Notes under the pieces: model-generated
The model's input: only the letters and a program-made list of their open reading frames with translations
What the model was told of the DNA's origin: nothing
Databases searched by the model: none
Origin: MPNP01 sp965215545
GTDB taxonomy: Bacteria > Pseudomonadota > Alphaproteobacteria > Rhodobacterales > Rhodobacteraceae
NCBI GenBank assembly: GCA_965215545.1
Contig: OZ244066.1
Span: 806,001 to 870,000 of the forward strand
Length of the DNA: 64,000 nt
Reading direction: 5' to 3'
Program-made: the position numbers and the translations under genes
In this document: positions 18,021-26,362 of the stretch, one piece after another
Layout of the letters: each line of letters begins with the position of its first letter
Numbering within the stretch: the stretch's first letter is position 1

Positions 18021-19820
18021 TCAAGACTGCGATGTGGAGTCCGGCACGAACGACGGCTGTCCCGTGAGATAGTGGATGGCCCAGGTCAGCTGGTCCTCTG
18101 GCGATGCCTCGAGAGCCCTGTCGATATGGCCCATGACATCGCCGAATGTGTCCCTGCACCAGCTGTCATCCTTGCCGTCAAGGATGGCTCGGGCTGTCGT
18201 GCGAAACGTCTTGATCTTGCCGGCAAGAACGTCCACGGCCCGCTCGGCATGAGGGAGAGAGGCGGGAAGAGAGGGGGCGGCCGCAAGACCGACCGGTCCT
18301 TCCAGGGGTCCATCCAGGGCCGAGATGACTCGCCTGACTGCTGCACGCGCTGCGTCCATGGTGACGGCCTCGGGTTCCGCCAGTGTTGCGGCAGGCTCCA
18401 CGACTGCTGCCAGGGCAGAGCAATGGTTCTGCCAGGCGGCATTCAGCACGCCCCAGTTGACGATCTCGTCCTCGGTATGGGGTTCGGTCGCCGCGATGAT
18501 GCGCTCGGCCAGCTGCGATTCGGGTGCTGGCAGGACCGGGTCGACCGCCACCAGCGCCTCGACCTCCAGTCGCGTCCCATCACGCACAAGATAGGACCGG
18601 AAGGACGGAATCGGTGCACTGACGGTTTTCCTCTCGGTCGGTTGCAACGCGCCCTGATGGATGAGATGGTCGGTCAACATATCGGCATCCATACCCTTGG
18701 GGATCTGCCATTCGCGATCGTCGGGGTGGGTTCGGGCATGGCGATTGATGCTGTTGATGACATGGGAGCGGCGATGGCGATCCTGCAGATCCTGCATCAC
18801 CGCCCCGACGAGGGCGGCGGAATCCATCATCGGAACCGACTGCTGATCGCAGTAGTAGCGGATCCGGCTCGCAGCTGTCTCTGCGGTCACTTGCACCCAG
18901 TTCACCCGATCAAGTGAACCGGGTCCCGCCAGATGATCCTCATTCGTGGCCAGGATTTCCCGACCCAACGCTCGCAAGGCAAAGTGCAGATGGCGCGGCC
19001 ACCCCTCGCAGGGCGCGGCCAGATCCTCAAGCCGATCCTCGAAACCCGCGGCATCGACCCCGAAGTGCACACAGAACCCGGTCATCAGTGCGACATCATC
19101 GCCAGGGGGCAACGCCCCGACAGGATGGACCGTCAGGCCCCGGGTCAACCCGACACGCCGGGCCCGATCTTTCGTATCGCCCAGCCCGGCCAGGACAAGG
19201 GTGGTGGGCATGTGCAGACGCCCGCCATGGATGGCCATCAGGAAGGCGTTGTGGTCACTGCCCTCCTCGACGGGAATGCCCTGCGCCTCATCAATGGCCA
19301 CGATGAGCGACGGGGCATCCGGTGGCGCCGGATGATGTGAAGTCAGGTCCGAGAATGTGTTCACGGGTTCCGGTGCCCGCAAACCTTCCTGAACGCCCAC
19401 ACCAATAGTCTGGATACCAAAGTCCATCCGTTCAAGCCAGCCCTTGACGCGCTGCCGCCACCGTCCCGGATCGGGTGCAGCGGCCTCCCTGATGACCGTG
19501 ATCACGGACTCCATGCTCTCGATGAGATGGCTGGACTGCAAGACGACAACCCGGAGGCCGGTCTTTGCCCAAACCCCACCCTCGGTGCATCGTTTCAGCA
19601 TCTCGGTCAGGATCGTGCTCTTGCCGGCCCCCGGGGCACCCTGGAGGATCTGCGTGTTCTTGGGGGTGCCGGCCCTGTCCCGGGCGGCCTGGCCCAGCGT
19701 GTCAAGCAGCGCGGCGCGTCCGACACACACCGGTGGTGCCTGTCCCTCGCCCTGCCTGAGGAAGGCCACAAGGCCTCGTCTGTCGAATTCCGGTGCCATC
19801 ACAGGATCTCTGTCAGTCAC
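18021..19820 (-). CDS. large P-loop ATPase of unknown role
   Basis: A 599-residue protein with an N-terminal AAA-type ATPase and a long C-terminal part that I cannot assign. Walker A is ILQGAPGAGKSTILTEM (about 58-74). Walker B is SLIVAIDEAQGIPVE (about 180-194), and a sensor-like strand TTLVLAGLGDTKDR follows (about 216-229). The order resembles ORC/Cdc6 or NTPase folds with a winged-helix region after EGWPRHLHFALRALGREIL. Translation begins at GTG 19820, with an ATG seven codons later. There is no signal peptide and no membrane segment. The gene is intact and stands alone on the minus strand, facing the ATPase-nuclease. Confidence 0.7.
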   Translation of the reverse strand: MTDRDPVMAPEFDRRGLVAFLRQGEGQAPPVCVGRAALLDTLGQAARDRAGTPKNTQILQGAPGAGKSTILTEMLKRCTEGGVWAKTGLRVVVLQSSHLIESMESVITVIREAAAPDPGRWRQRVKGWLERMDFGIQTIGVGVQEGLRAPEPVNTFSDLTSHHPAPPDAPSLIVAIDEAQGIPVEEGSDHNAFLMAIHGGRLHMPTTLVLAGLGDTKDRARRVGLTRGLTVHPVGALPPGDDVALMTGFCVHFGVDAAGFEDRLEDLAAPCEGWPRHLHFALRALGREILATNEDHLAGPGSLDRVNWVQVTAETAASRIRYYCDQQSVPMMDSAALVGAVMQDLQDRHRRSHVINSINRHARTHPDDREWQIPKGMDADMLTDHLIHQGALQPTERKTVSAPIPSFRSYLVRDGTRLEVEALVAVDPVLPAPESQLAERIIAATEPHTEDEIVNWGVLNAAWQNHCSALAAVVEPAATLAEPEAVTMDAARAAVRRVISALDGPLEGPVGLAAAPSLPASLPHAERAVDVLAGKIKTFRTTARAILDGKDDSWCRDTFGDVMGHIDRALEASPEDQLTWAIHYLTGQPSFVPDSTSQS

Positions 19821-20156
19821 TCTCCGACCTGCTTTCCCTGCCAGTACAGGGATCAGATGGGTTTATCCACTCCCGGGATGACCGGAGGTCCTGCGGGGCT
19901 GCAAATCCGTTACCATCAGGTCTGGTGATCGCACCCCTCTGTCCCTTGCCACCAACAGCGGCAGGAAGCCGTCGCAAGCCACGAGCCGGGATGGCAGTCA
20001 GGGGTGCAGGTGGCGTCCTGGGGACCATCGGTGCACGGGATTGCCGGGCTGGATGACGATGTCCTTGAAGAAACAGGTTCCGGGCTTTATGCAGCGAACG
20101 AGATAATCTGCACAGGGGGTCCCTGCCAGGACCCGATCCGCCAGTCCGGGGGCTCC

Positions 20157-22040
20157 ATGACGACTGTCACGCTCACCTTCGAGATGATCGTCGTGCTGGG
20201 TTTTCTTGCGTTCACAATCTTTCTCTTTGTCTCCGAGATCGTGCGGGTGGATGTGGCGGCCATCACCGTCATGGTGCTGCTGGGGATTGTCAGTTACGTG
20301 CCCGGTCTTGACACCATTGCCGAGGTCAGAAGCCTCTTCACCGGGTTCTCCTCCAACGCCGTGATCTCCATCATTGCCGTGATGATCCTTGGCTCGGGGC
20401 TTGATCGGACCGGTCTCATGAGCACTCTGGCCGGGGTCATCCTCCGCTTCGGTGGTTCCTCCGAGCAACGGATCATTCCAATCGTCTCGAGTACAGTCGG
20501 GATCATCTCCAGCTTCATGCAGAATGTCGGTGCGGCGGCTCTCTTCCTGCCGGTCATCAGCCGCATCTCGGTCCGGGCCGGTCTGCCGCTCAGCCGCCTG
20601 TTGATGCCCATGGGGTTCTGCGCCATCCTCGGCGGCACCATGACCATGGTGGGCTCATCGCCTCTCATTCTCCTCAATGACCTGATCCTCTCGAGCAATG
20701 AGACCCTGCCGCCGGACCTGGCAATGGAACCGTTTCATCTCTTTTCCGTCACCCCGATCGGCGTCGTGCTTGTCCTGACCGGAATCGTCTATTTTGTGCT
20801 GTGCGGCCGCTGGGTCCTGCCCGATACCCAGATCCGTGAAGAGGCCACATCGGCCCAGTCGATGAAGGAGTATGTCAAGTCCCTCTATGGCGTTGATGCT
20901 GACATCTTCGAGATCGTCGTTCCCGACAACCATCCTCTTTATGGGGAGCGTATCGCCGATCTCATGGAAGCCTTCCACCTGTATGTGATCGGCACCTATC
21001 ACGACGGCAAGAAGTGGCTCTCGCCGGCGGTTGATGTGGTCATCGAAACGCCCTGCCGCCTCGCTGTGCTCGGCCACAGGCAGGTCATCGAGGACTTCGC
21101 CAATGATTTCAATTTCCTCATCGACCACGAGATGCATATCTTCCGGAGTGATTTCGAAGTCGACAAGTCCGGTATCGCCGAAATCGTCATTCCACCAAAC
21201 TCCCGCCTCGTTGGCACCACCGCCCGCGAGGTCAACCTGCGCAAGAACTTCGGTCTCAACCTCCTGGCCATCCACCGGGGTGAGGAGTCCTTCAGCTATG
21301 TCGAGACCCGGGACCACAAGGCCTCCATCCTCGGCGCCATTCCCTTCCAGGCCGGTGATTCGCTTGTCGTCCAGACCCAGTGGACCGTTCTTGCCGGCCA
21401 CAAGCACAACCGGGACCTCGTCATCGTCACCTCTGAATTTCCCCAGGAGGAACTGCGTCCCAAGAAAGTCGGCTGGGCCCTTTTCTTTTTCTTTCTTTCG
21501 CTGGCCATGATCCTCTTCACGGACACCCTGCTCTCCCTGTGCCTGCTGACCGGGGCGGTCGGCATGCTGCTGTCACGTGTCCTGACCATCGATGAGGCCT
21601 ACCACGCCATCAGCTGGAACACGGTGTTCCTGCTTGCCAGCCTGATTCCGCTCGGCCTTGCCGTCCAGAACACCGGGACGGCCGCATGGTTGGCCCAGAA
21701 AATTCTCATCCTGCTTGACGGCTGGCCCATCTGGTCGCTGCAGGCCGGCATTGCCATCCTCGCCACCTTCTTCACCCTTGTGATGTCGAATGTCGGTGCC
21801 ACGGTCCTGCTTGTCCCCCTGGCGGTCTCCATTGCCCTGACAGCCGGCGGTGACCCCGCGCTGTTTGCCCTCACAGTCGCCATCTCCACATCCAATTCGT
21901 TCCTCATCCCGACCCATCAGGTCAACGCCCTGATCATGGGGCCCGGCGGCTACCGCGTCATCGACTTCGTCAAGTCCGGGGTGATCATGACGGTGCTGTT
22001 CCTGGTCGTGTCTCTGACCATGCTGAATCTGGTGTTCTGA
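20157..22040 (+). CDS. SLC13-family anion permease with two TrkA-C domains
   Basis: A 627-residue inner-membrane transporter of the CitT/ArsB superfamily, the type often annotated as a sodium-dependent sulfate or dicarboxylate carrier. About five membrane segments come first (MIVVLGFLAFTIFLFVSEIV onward), with the helical-hairpin MQNVGAAALFLPVI. Two cytosolic TrkA-C (RCK_C) domains follow at about 225-440 (FEIVVPDNHPLYGERIADLM; AEIVIPPNSRLVGTTAREVN). The second membrane half carries MSNVGATVLLVPLAVSIAL and STSNSFLIPTHQVNALIMGP. I chose ATG 20157 (MTTVTLTFEM) after a GGGGG site; the frame opens earlier but without conservation. The ion carried is not certain. Confidence 0.88.
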   Translation: MTTVTLTFEMIVVLGFLAFTIFLFVSEIVRVDVAAITVMVLLGIVSYVPGLDTIAEVRSLFTGFSSNAVISIIAVMILGSGLDRTGLMSTLAGVILRFGGSSEQRIIPIVSSTVGIISSFMQNVGAAALFLPVISRISVRAGLPLSRLLMPMGFCAILGGTMTMVGSSPLILLNDLILSSNETLPPDLAMEPFHLFSVTPIGVVLVLTGIVYFVLCGRWVLPDTQIREEATSAQSMKEYVKSLYGVDADIFEIVVPDNHPLYGERIADLMEAFHLYVIGTYHDGKKWLSPAVDVVIETPCRLAVLGHRQVIEDFANDFNFLIDHEMHIFRSDFEVDKSGIAEIVIPPNSRLVGTTAREVNLRKNFGLNLLAIHRGEESFSYVETRDHKASILGAIPFQAGDSLVVQTQWTVLAGHKHNRDLVIVTSEFPQEELRPKKVGWALFFFFLSLAMILFTDTLLSLCLLTGAVGMLLSRVLTIDEAYHAISWNTVFLLASLIPLGLAVQNTGTAAWLAQKILILLDGWPIWSLQAGIAILATFFTLVMSNVGATVLLVPLAVSIALTAGGDPALFALTVAISTSNSFLIPTHQVNALIMGPGGYRVIDFVKSGVIMTVLFLVVSLTMLNLVF

Positions 22041-22104
22041 ATCTGGGTGATCTCCGCCACCCTCAGCATGGTGATGCCGGCCTGTCGGGTGCCGGATCCG
22101 GGCG

Positions 22105-22629
22105 TCAGGGCCTGATCAGGATGGGCGTGCCGACGGCGACCTTCCTGTAGATGGTCTCGATCTGGCGGTTGGTGACGGCAATGCAGCCCTCTGTCCAGTC
22201 CGGTCCCACGGCCCGGCCATCGTTGGGCAGGCCATGGATGAAGATATCGCCACCGGGGCTGACGCCCCGGGCCCGGGCCCGGGCCGTGTCGTGGGCGTTG
22301 GGGTACGAGATGCCAAGACTCAGGTGAAAGCGGCTCTGAGGATTCTTGCGGTCGATTCGGTACCACCCCTCCGGCGTCCGGCCGTCGCCCTGCCTGGCCT
22401 TGTGACCCTGGGGATTGGTCCCGAGGTCAATGGTGTAGGAATTCAGCACCCGGTCATGGTGATGGAGCCGCAGGTTGCGATCTGACTTGTCGACCACGAT
22501 ATGGGTGACCTCAGGCCCCTTGGCGGCAGGCAAGCTGTCAAACCCCGGAAAGACATCGCAGCCGACAAGGGTCAGGGCCGCGAGCATCAACAGGAGCAGG
22601 CGCCGGGCTGCGACCACTCGCAGGCTCAT
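22105..22629 (-). CDS. L,D-transpeptidase lipoprotein
   Basis: From ATG 22629 the 174-residue product has an Arg-rich start and hydrophobic core ending LTLVGC, a lipobox. The YkuD catalytic domain follows: VDKSDRNLRLHHHDRVLNSY, GRTPEGWYRI, and the active-site region IFIHGLPNDGRAVGPDW then TEGCIAVTNRQI, in which the His and the Cys are both present. Such enzymes make 3-3 cross-links in peptidoglycan or attach lipoproteins to it from the periplasmic side. The frame extends 14 codons further upstream without a better start. It converges on the SLC13 gene. Confidence 0.9.
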   Translation of the reverse strand: MSLRVVAARRLLLLMLAALTLVGCDVFPGFDSLPAAKGPEVTHIVVDKSDRNLRLHHHDRVLNSYTIDLGTNPQGHKARQGDGRTPEGWYRIDRKNPQSRFHLSLGISYPNAHDTARARARGVSPGGDIFIHGLPNDGRAVGPDWTEGCIAVTNRQIETIYRKVAVGTPILIRP

Positions 22630-22688
22630 GCCCGGGGTCCGGTCCATGGCTGATCTGGCTGCTGGCCGCACGCATCACCGACCATGAT

Positions 22689-23873
22689 TCACATGCCAAC
22701 ATCGAGCATGGCACTGGCCATCGTCGGGATGGCATCGGGCGTAAGTCCAGCCACATTGATGCGGCTGTCGCTGACGAGGTAGATGCCGTGGCGTGATTTC
22801 ATGAGGTCGACCTGGTCAGTGGTGGCACCCAGAAGCGAGAACATGCCCCGGTGCGAACGGATGAAGCCGAAGCGGTCCGACCCCGAGAGTCGGCACAGTT
22901 CATCGACCAGCTGCTGCCGGTTCCCCTGGAGCGTTGTTCGCATGACGGCGAGCTCGTCCTCCCATCGTTGGGCCAGATCCTGGTCCGTCAGGATCATGGT
23001 CACAAGGCGGGCCCCGTGATCAGGGGGAAACGAGATGCTCTGTCGGTTCAGATGGCCCAGCATGGGCTGCGTCCGCTCGCGGGTCTTGCCGTTCCTGGCA
23101 ATGACGAACAGAATTCCGACCCGTTCCCGATAGAGACCGAAGTTCTTCGAGCAGCTGGCGGCAAGCATCATCTCAGGAACGCGTTCGGCAAGGGACCGGA
23201 CGCCCCTGACATCATCGAGAAGCCCGTCACCGAACCCCTGATAGGCCAGATCAATGATGGGGATCACCCCGCGCTCCAGCAGGAAGGTTCCCAATTCGGA
23301 CCATTCGACAGGGCTGAGATCGGCACCGGTTGGATTGTGGCAACACCCATGGAGAACGATGGCATCGCCGGGTTGTGTCCGGGCAAGATCGTCCATCATT
23401 GCACCGAAGTTCACGGATCGGGTCGCGGCGTCAAAATACCGGTATTCGGCCTTCGGCAGGGCGAGGAAGGTCAGCATGGCGAGGTGATTGGGCCAGCTCG
23501 GTGCCGAAATCCAGACCTTGCGCCCCGGCGCCGTGAGCCGGACGAGTTCAAAGGCATTGCGCACCGCACCGGTGCCACCGGGTGTGTGCAGGGCAGCAAT
23601 CCGGCCCTGATCCACGGTACCCCCCAGAATCAGGGACTCCATGGCTTCGTGATACGCCGGATCACCAGCCAGTGCGGTGTAGGCCTTGGTTGTCTCCTGG
23701 CACCAGAGCCGGTGTTCGGCATCCTTGACGGCCTGCATGATGGGTGTCGTGCCATCGATGTCCCGATACACACCGACACCAAGGTCAATCTTCTGCTCCC
23801 GCGGATCATCCTTGAACTGCTTGATCAGCATGATGATCTTGTCGGGACTTTGGGGCTCGATCGCTTCAAACAC
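22689..23873 (-). CDS. aromatic/aspartate aminotransferase (class Ib-like, TyrB/AspC type)
   Basis: A 394-residue PLP enzyme that transaminates aspartate or aromatic amino acids with 2-oxoglutarate. Features are DLGVGVYRDIDGTTPIMQAV at the start, HTPGGTGAVRNAFEL, the cofactor segment LHGCCHNPTGADLS, and the Schiff-base Lys in LAASCSKNFGLYRERVG with the following Arg. This matches the E. coli AspC/TyrB branch and not the thermophile type. Translation starts with GTG, overlapping the end of the sulfurtransferase gene by 8 bases. Substrate preference cannot be told. Confidence 0.92.
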   Translation of the reverse strand: MFEAIEPQSPDKIIMLIKQFKDDPREQKIDLGVGVYRDIDGTTPIMQAVKDAEHRLWCQETTKAYTALAGDPAYHEAMESLILGGTVDQGRIAALHTPGGTGAVRNAFELVRLTAPGRKVWISAPSWPNHLAMLTFLALPKAEYRYFDAATRSVNFGAMMDDLARTQPGDAIVLHGCCHNPTGADLSPVEWSELGTFLLERGVIPIIDLAYQGFGDGLLDDVRGVRSLAERVPEMMLAASCSKNFGLYRERVGILFVIARNGKTRERTQPMLGHLNRQSISFPPDHGARLVTMILTDQDLAQRWEDELAVMRTTLQGNRQQLVDELCRLSGSDRFGFIRSHRGMFSLLGATTDQVDLMKSRHGIYLVSDSRINVAGLTPDAIPTMASAMLDVGM

Positions 23874-24780
23874 TGTCCTGCTCCATTCCGGGGACTTCCT
23901 GTCCCGGAGTCTGCCGTTCAGGCAACGGGGTCCGTTGGTTCCGGGGCATCGAACCCATGGTCATCTCTGCCCATTCTGCCCATGCGCCATCGTAGAGCGA
24001 ATGCCGCCGGTGGCCAACGATCTCGAGCGCGAGAGACAGGATGGCGGCGGTCACGCCCGAACCGCAGGTCGTGATGATCGATTCATCAAGATCAACGCCG
24101 GCCTTGCGGAATTGCTCGACCAGCGCATCCTGCGGCTTCATGGTGCCGTCTTCATTCAGCAGAGTGGCAAAGGGCACATTCCGTGAGCCCGGAATATGGC
24201 CGGAAGGAATATTGCGTGGCTCGGGCAACGTCCCATTGAACCGGCCTTCGGGGCGGGCATCGACAATCAGGGTGTGGCCGGAACAGGAGGCCTGCTGCAC
24301 ATCATCACGGGAACTCAGGAGATGGGACCGACGTCTGACGGTGAAATGCCGCTCCTGGTGAATGATGGGCAGATCATCAACAGGACGATTTTCGAGGAAC
24401 CATTTGCGCAGCCCTCCATCGAGGACCGCAACATCATCATGACCCATCAGCCGGAAAAGCCACCACACCCGGGCTGCCGACAACAGGCCGGCGCTGTCAT
24501 AAGTGACGACCTGATGGCCATTGCCAATGCCCATTGATCGGATTTTCGAGGCAAAGACCTCCGCCGGAGGTGCCATGTGAGGCAGGTCGGACTGCGGGTC
24601 GACGACCTCATCGATGTCGAAAAACTGTGCTCCGGGGATATGGCCCTTGGCAAATTCGGCCCGGCAGTCCCGCTGGTCATCGGGAAGATACCACGAGGAA
24701 TCAAGGATCCGGAGATCGGGATCATGCAGGTGTGCGGCCAGCCAGTCGGTCGAGACCAGTGTCGTTGGGTCATCAGCCAT
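23866..24780 (-). CDS. sseA: 3-mercaptopyruvate/thiosulfate sulfurtransferase
   Basis: A 304-residue protein with two rhodanese domains. The N-terminal one includes LVSTDWLAAHLHDPDLRILD and KGHIPGAQFFDIDEV. The C-terminal one holds the catalytic loop TTCGSGVTAAI with the active Cys followed by Gly-Ser-Gly-Val-Thr, the loop typical of mercaptopyruvate sulfurtransferases. It transfers sulfur to thiols or cyanide in the cytosol. I chose ATG 24780 (MADDPTTLVS), which matches the usual start. Cotranscribed with the aminotransferase, a pairing compatible with 3-mercaptopyruvate arising from cysteine transamination. Confidence 0.92.
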   Translation of the reverse strand: MADDPTTLVSTDWLAAHLHDPDLRILDSSWYLPDDQRDCRAEFAKGHIPGAQFFDIDEVVDPQSDLPHMAPPAEVFASKIRSMGIGNGHQVVTYDSAGLLSAARVWWLFRLMGHDDVAVLDGGLRKWFLENRPVDDLPIIHQERHFTVRRRSHLLSSRDDVQQASCSGHTLIVDARPEGRFNGTLPEPRNIPSGHIPGSRNVPFATLLNEDGTMKPQDALVEQFRKAGVDLDESIITTCGSGVTAAILSLALEIVGHRRHSLYDGAWAEWAEMTMGSMPRNQRTPLPERQTPGQEVPGMEQDSV

Positions 24781-24834
24781 TGTCGATCCTCCACGCGGCG
24801 GTTGCAGGGACCATCCCCGACAAGGCACCGCTGT

Positions 24835-25323
24835 CTAGTTCTGCTTGAGCAGCCGTGCCTGCTCACGCGACCAGTCGCGGCGCTGGATGTGCTGGCGCTT
24901 GTCGGTGCGCTTGCGGCCCTTCGCAATACCGATCCTGAGCTTGGCCATCCCGCGATGATCAAAATAAAGCACCAGCGGTACCAATGTCATTCCCTCTCTC
25001 TGGCTGGCTTTCCACAATTGGCCCAATTCCCGTCTGCTGACCAGCAGTTTGCGCTTGCGGCGCTCCTCATGCCCGAACATGCCCGCCCGCACATAGGGGG
25101 CAATGAATCCGTTGATCAGCCACAATTCCTGCCCTTCGACATTGACATAGCTTTCCGCAATCGATGCCTTGGCTGTCCTGAGGGACTTGACCTCGCTCCC
25201 TGCGAGGACGATGCCACAGTTCAGCTCATCCTCAATCGCATAGTCATACCGGGCCCGACGGTTGACCGCGATGATCTTGGAGTTCGGATTGTCCCGTTGC
25301 CCTGGCATGGTCCCGGCCACCAT
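24835..25323 (-). CDS. smpB: SsrA-binding protein
   Basis: A 162-residue SmpB, the tmRNA partner in ribosome rescue. Seen: IAVNRRARYDYAIEDELNCG, GIVLAGSEVKSLRTAKASI, EARLINGFIAPY-like ELWLINGFIAPYVRAG, the basic RRKRKLLVSRRELGQL and the C-terminal Lys/Arg-rich KGRKRTDKRQHIQRRDW that enters the mRNA channel. A second ATG at 25308 gives a 157-residue form and may be the real start. It follows dapA by 6 bases, the usual alphaproteobacterial dapA-smpB order. Confidence 0.96.
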   Translation of the reverse strand: MVAGTMPGQRDNPNSKIIAVNRRARYDYAIEDELNCGIVLAGSEVKSLRTAKASIAESYVNVEGQELWLINGFIAPYVRAGMFGHEERRKRKLLVSRRELGQLWKASQREGMTLVPLVLYFDHRGMAKLRIGIAKGRKRTDKRQHIQRRDWSREQARLLKQN

Positions 25324-25329
25324 CCACCG

Positions 25330-26232
25330 TCATCGTGCCTGTGCTGCCGCGCGCCCGGGCCCGATGATGTGGGCCGACTCCATGGCCCGCCGGATCGCTG
25401 TCTCGGTTGCCGGGTTGACCGGCGTCAACGGCAATCGCACTTCGTTGCGGCATTGGCCCAGCAGCGACAAGCCGTATTTCGCCCCGGCCACACCGGGCTC
25501 CAGAAAGATCGCCTGGTGCAAGGGCAGCAGACGATCCTGCAGGACCCGTGCCGTGTCCAGATCGCCGGCCAGGGTGGCTGCCTGGAACGCCTGGCAGAGA
25601 CCCGGCGCGATATTGGCCGTCACCGATATGCATCCGCGGCCCCCATGGGCATTGAAACCGAGGGCGGAAGCATCCTCACCTGACAGCTGCAGGAACTCGG
25701 TCCCGCAGGCCTCGCGCTGCATGGACACCCGCACGACATCACCCGTGGCATCCTTCACCCCGACAATCCGTGGCAGTTCCGCGAGGCGGCCCATGGTCCC
25801 GGGCATCATATCAATGATGGAGCGCCCGGGGATGTTGTAGATGATGATGGGAAGGCCGCAGGCATCATGGACGGCCTTGAAATGCACATACAGCCCCTCC
25901 TGCGTTGGCTTGTTGTAATAGGGCGTCACCACCAGAGCGGCATCAGCCCCCACCTCCTCGACAGCCCGTGTCAGGTCAATCGCTTCCCTCGTGGAGTTCG
26001 AACCGGACCCGGCGATGATCGGGATCCTGCCCGACGCAGCCCGGACAACCCGCTCGACAACCTGCACATGCTCGCGATGGCTCAAGGTCGGGCTTTCCCC
26101 CGTCGTGCCGACCGGCACCAACCCGGCAGACCCCTCATCGATGTGCCAGGCAACCAACCCCTCAAGAGCCACAAAGTCGATGTCGCCATCCCTGAATGGG
26201 GTGACCATGGCCGGAATGGAGCCGCTCAGCAT
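25330..26232 (-). CDS. dapA: 4-hydroxy-tetrahydrodipicolinate synthase
   Basis: A 300-residue class I aldolase that condenses pyruvate with aspartate semialdehyde, the first step toward diaminopimelate and lysine. Motifs: LVPVGTTGESPTLSHREH (Thr-Thr pair), YYNKPTQEGLYVHFKAV, IIYNIPGRS with the catalytic Tyr, and the Schiff-base Lys in RIVGVKDATGDVVRV. The ATG at 26232 (MLSGSIPAM) fits the family; the frame runs seven codons further upstream. A promoter candidate lies 37 bases upstream. DapB, the next enzyme, is at 60437-61255. Confidence 0.96.
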   Translation of the reverse strand: MLSGSIPAMVTPFRDGDIDFVALEGLVAWHIDEGSAGLVPVGTTGESPTLSHREHVQVVERVVRAASGRIPIIAGSGSNSTREAIDLTRAVEEVGADAALVVTPYYNKPTQEGLYVHFKAVHDACGLPIIIYNIPGRSIIDMMPGTMGRLAELPRIVGVKDATGDVVRVSMQREACGTEFLQLSGEDASALGFNAHGGRGCISVTANIAPGLCQAFQAATLAGDLDTARVLQDRLLPLHQAIFLEPGVAGAKYGLSLLGQCRNEVRLPLTPVNPATETAIRRAMESAHIIGPGRAAAQAR

Positions 26233-26268
26233 CACGATGACCACTCGGTGCAAAAGAATTCGACCGCT

Positions 26269-26297
26269 GTATAGTCCCCACCCCGCATGCCTTGCAA
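26269..26297 (-). promoter_or_regulatory. candidate sigma-70 promoter of dapA-smpB
   Basis: On the minus strand TTGCAA (26297-26292) is followed after 17 bases by TATACA (26274-26269). The dapA ATG is 37 bases further on. Spacing is ideal and both boxes are near consensus for a GC-rich genome. Confidence 0.45.
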
Positions 26298-26362
26298 TGC
26301 CATAGTCCGCGCCCGGCCTACCCGCTCGCGATGGTCATCGGTCACCAGGGACCAGGCGAGAT

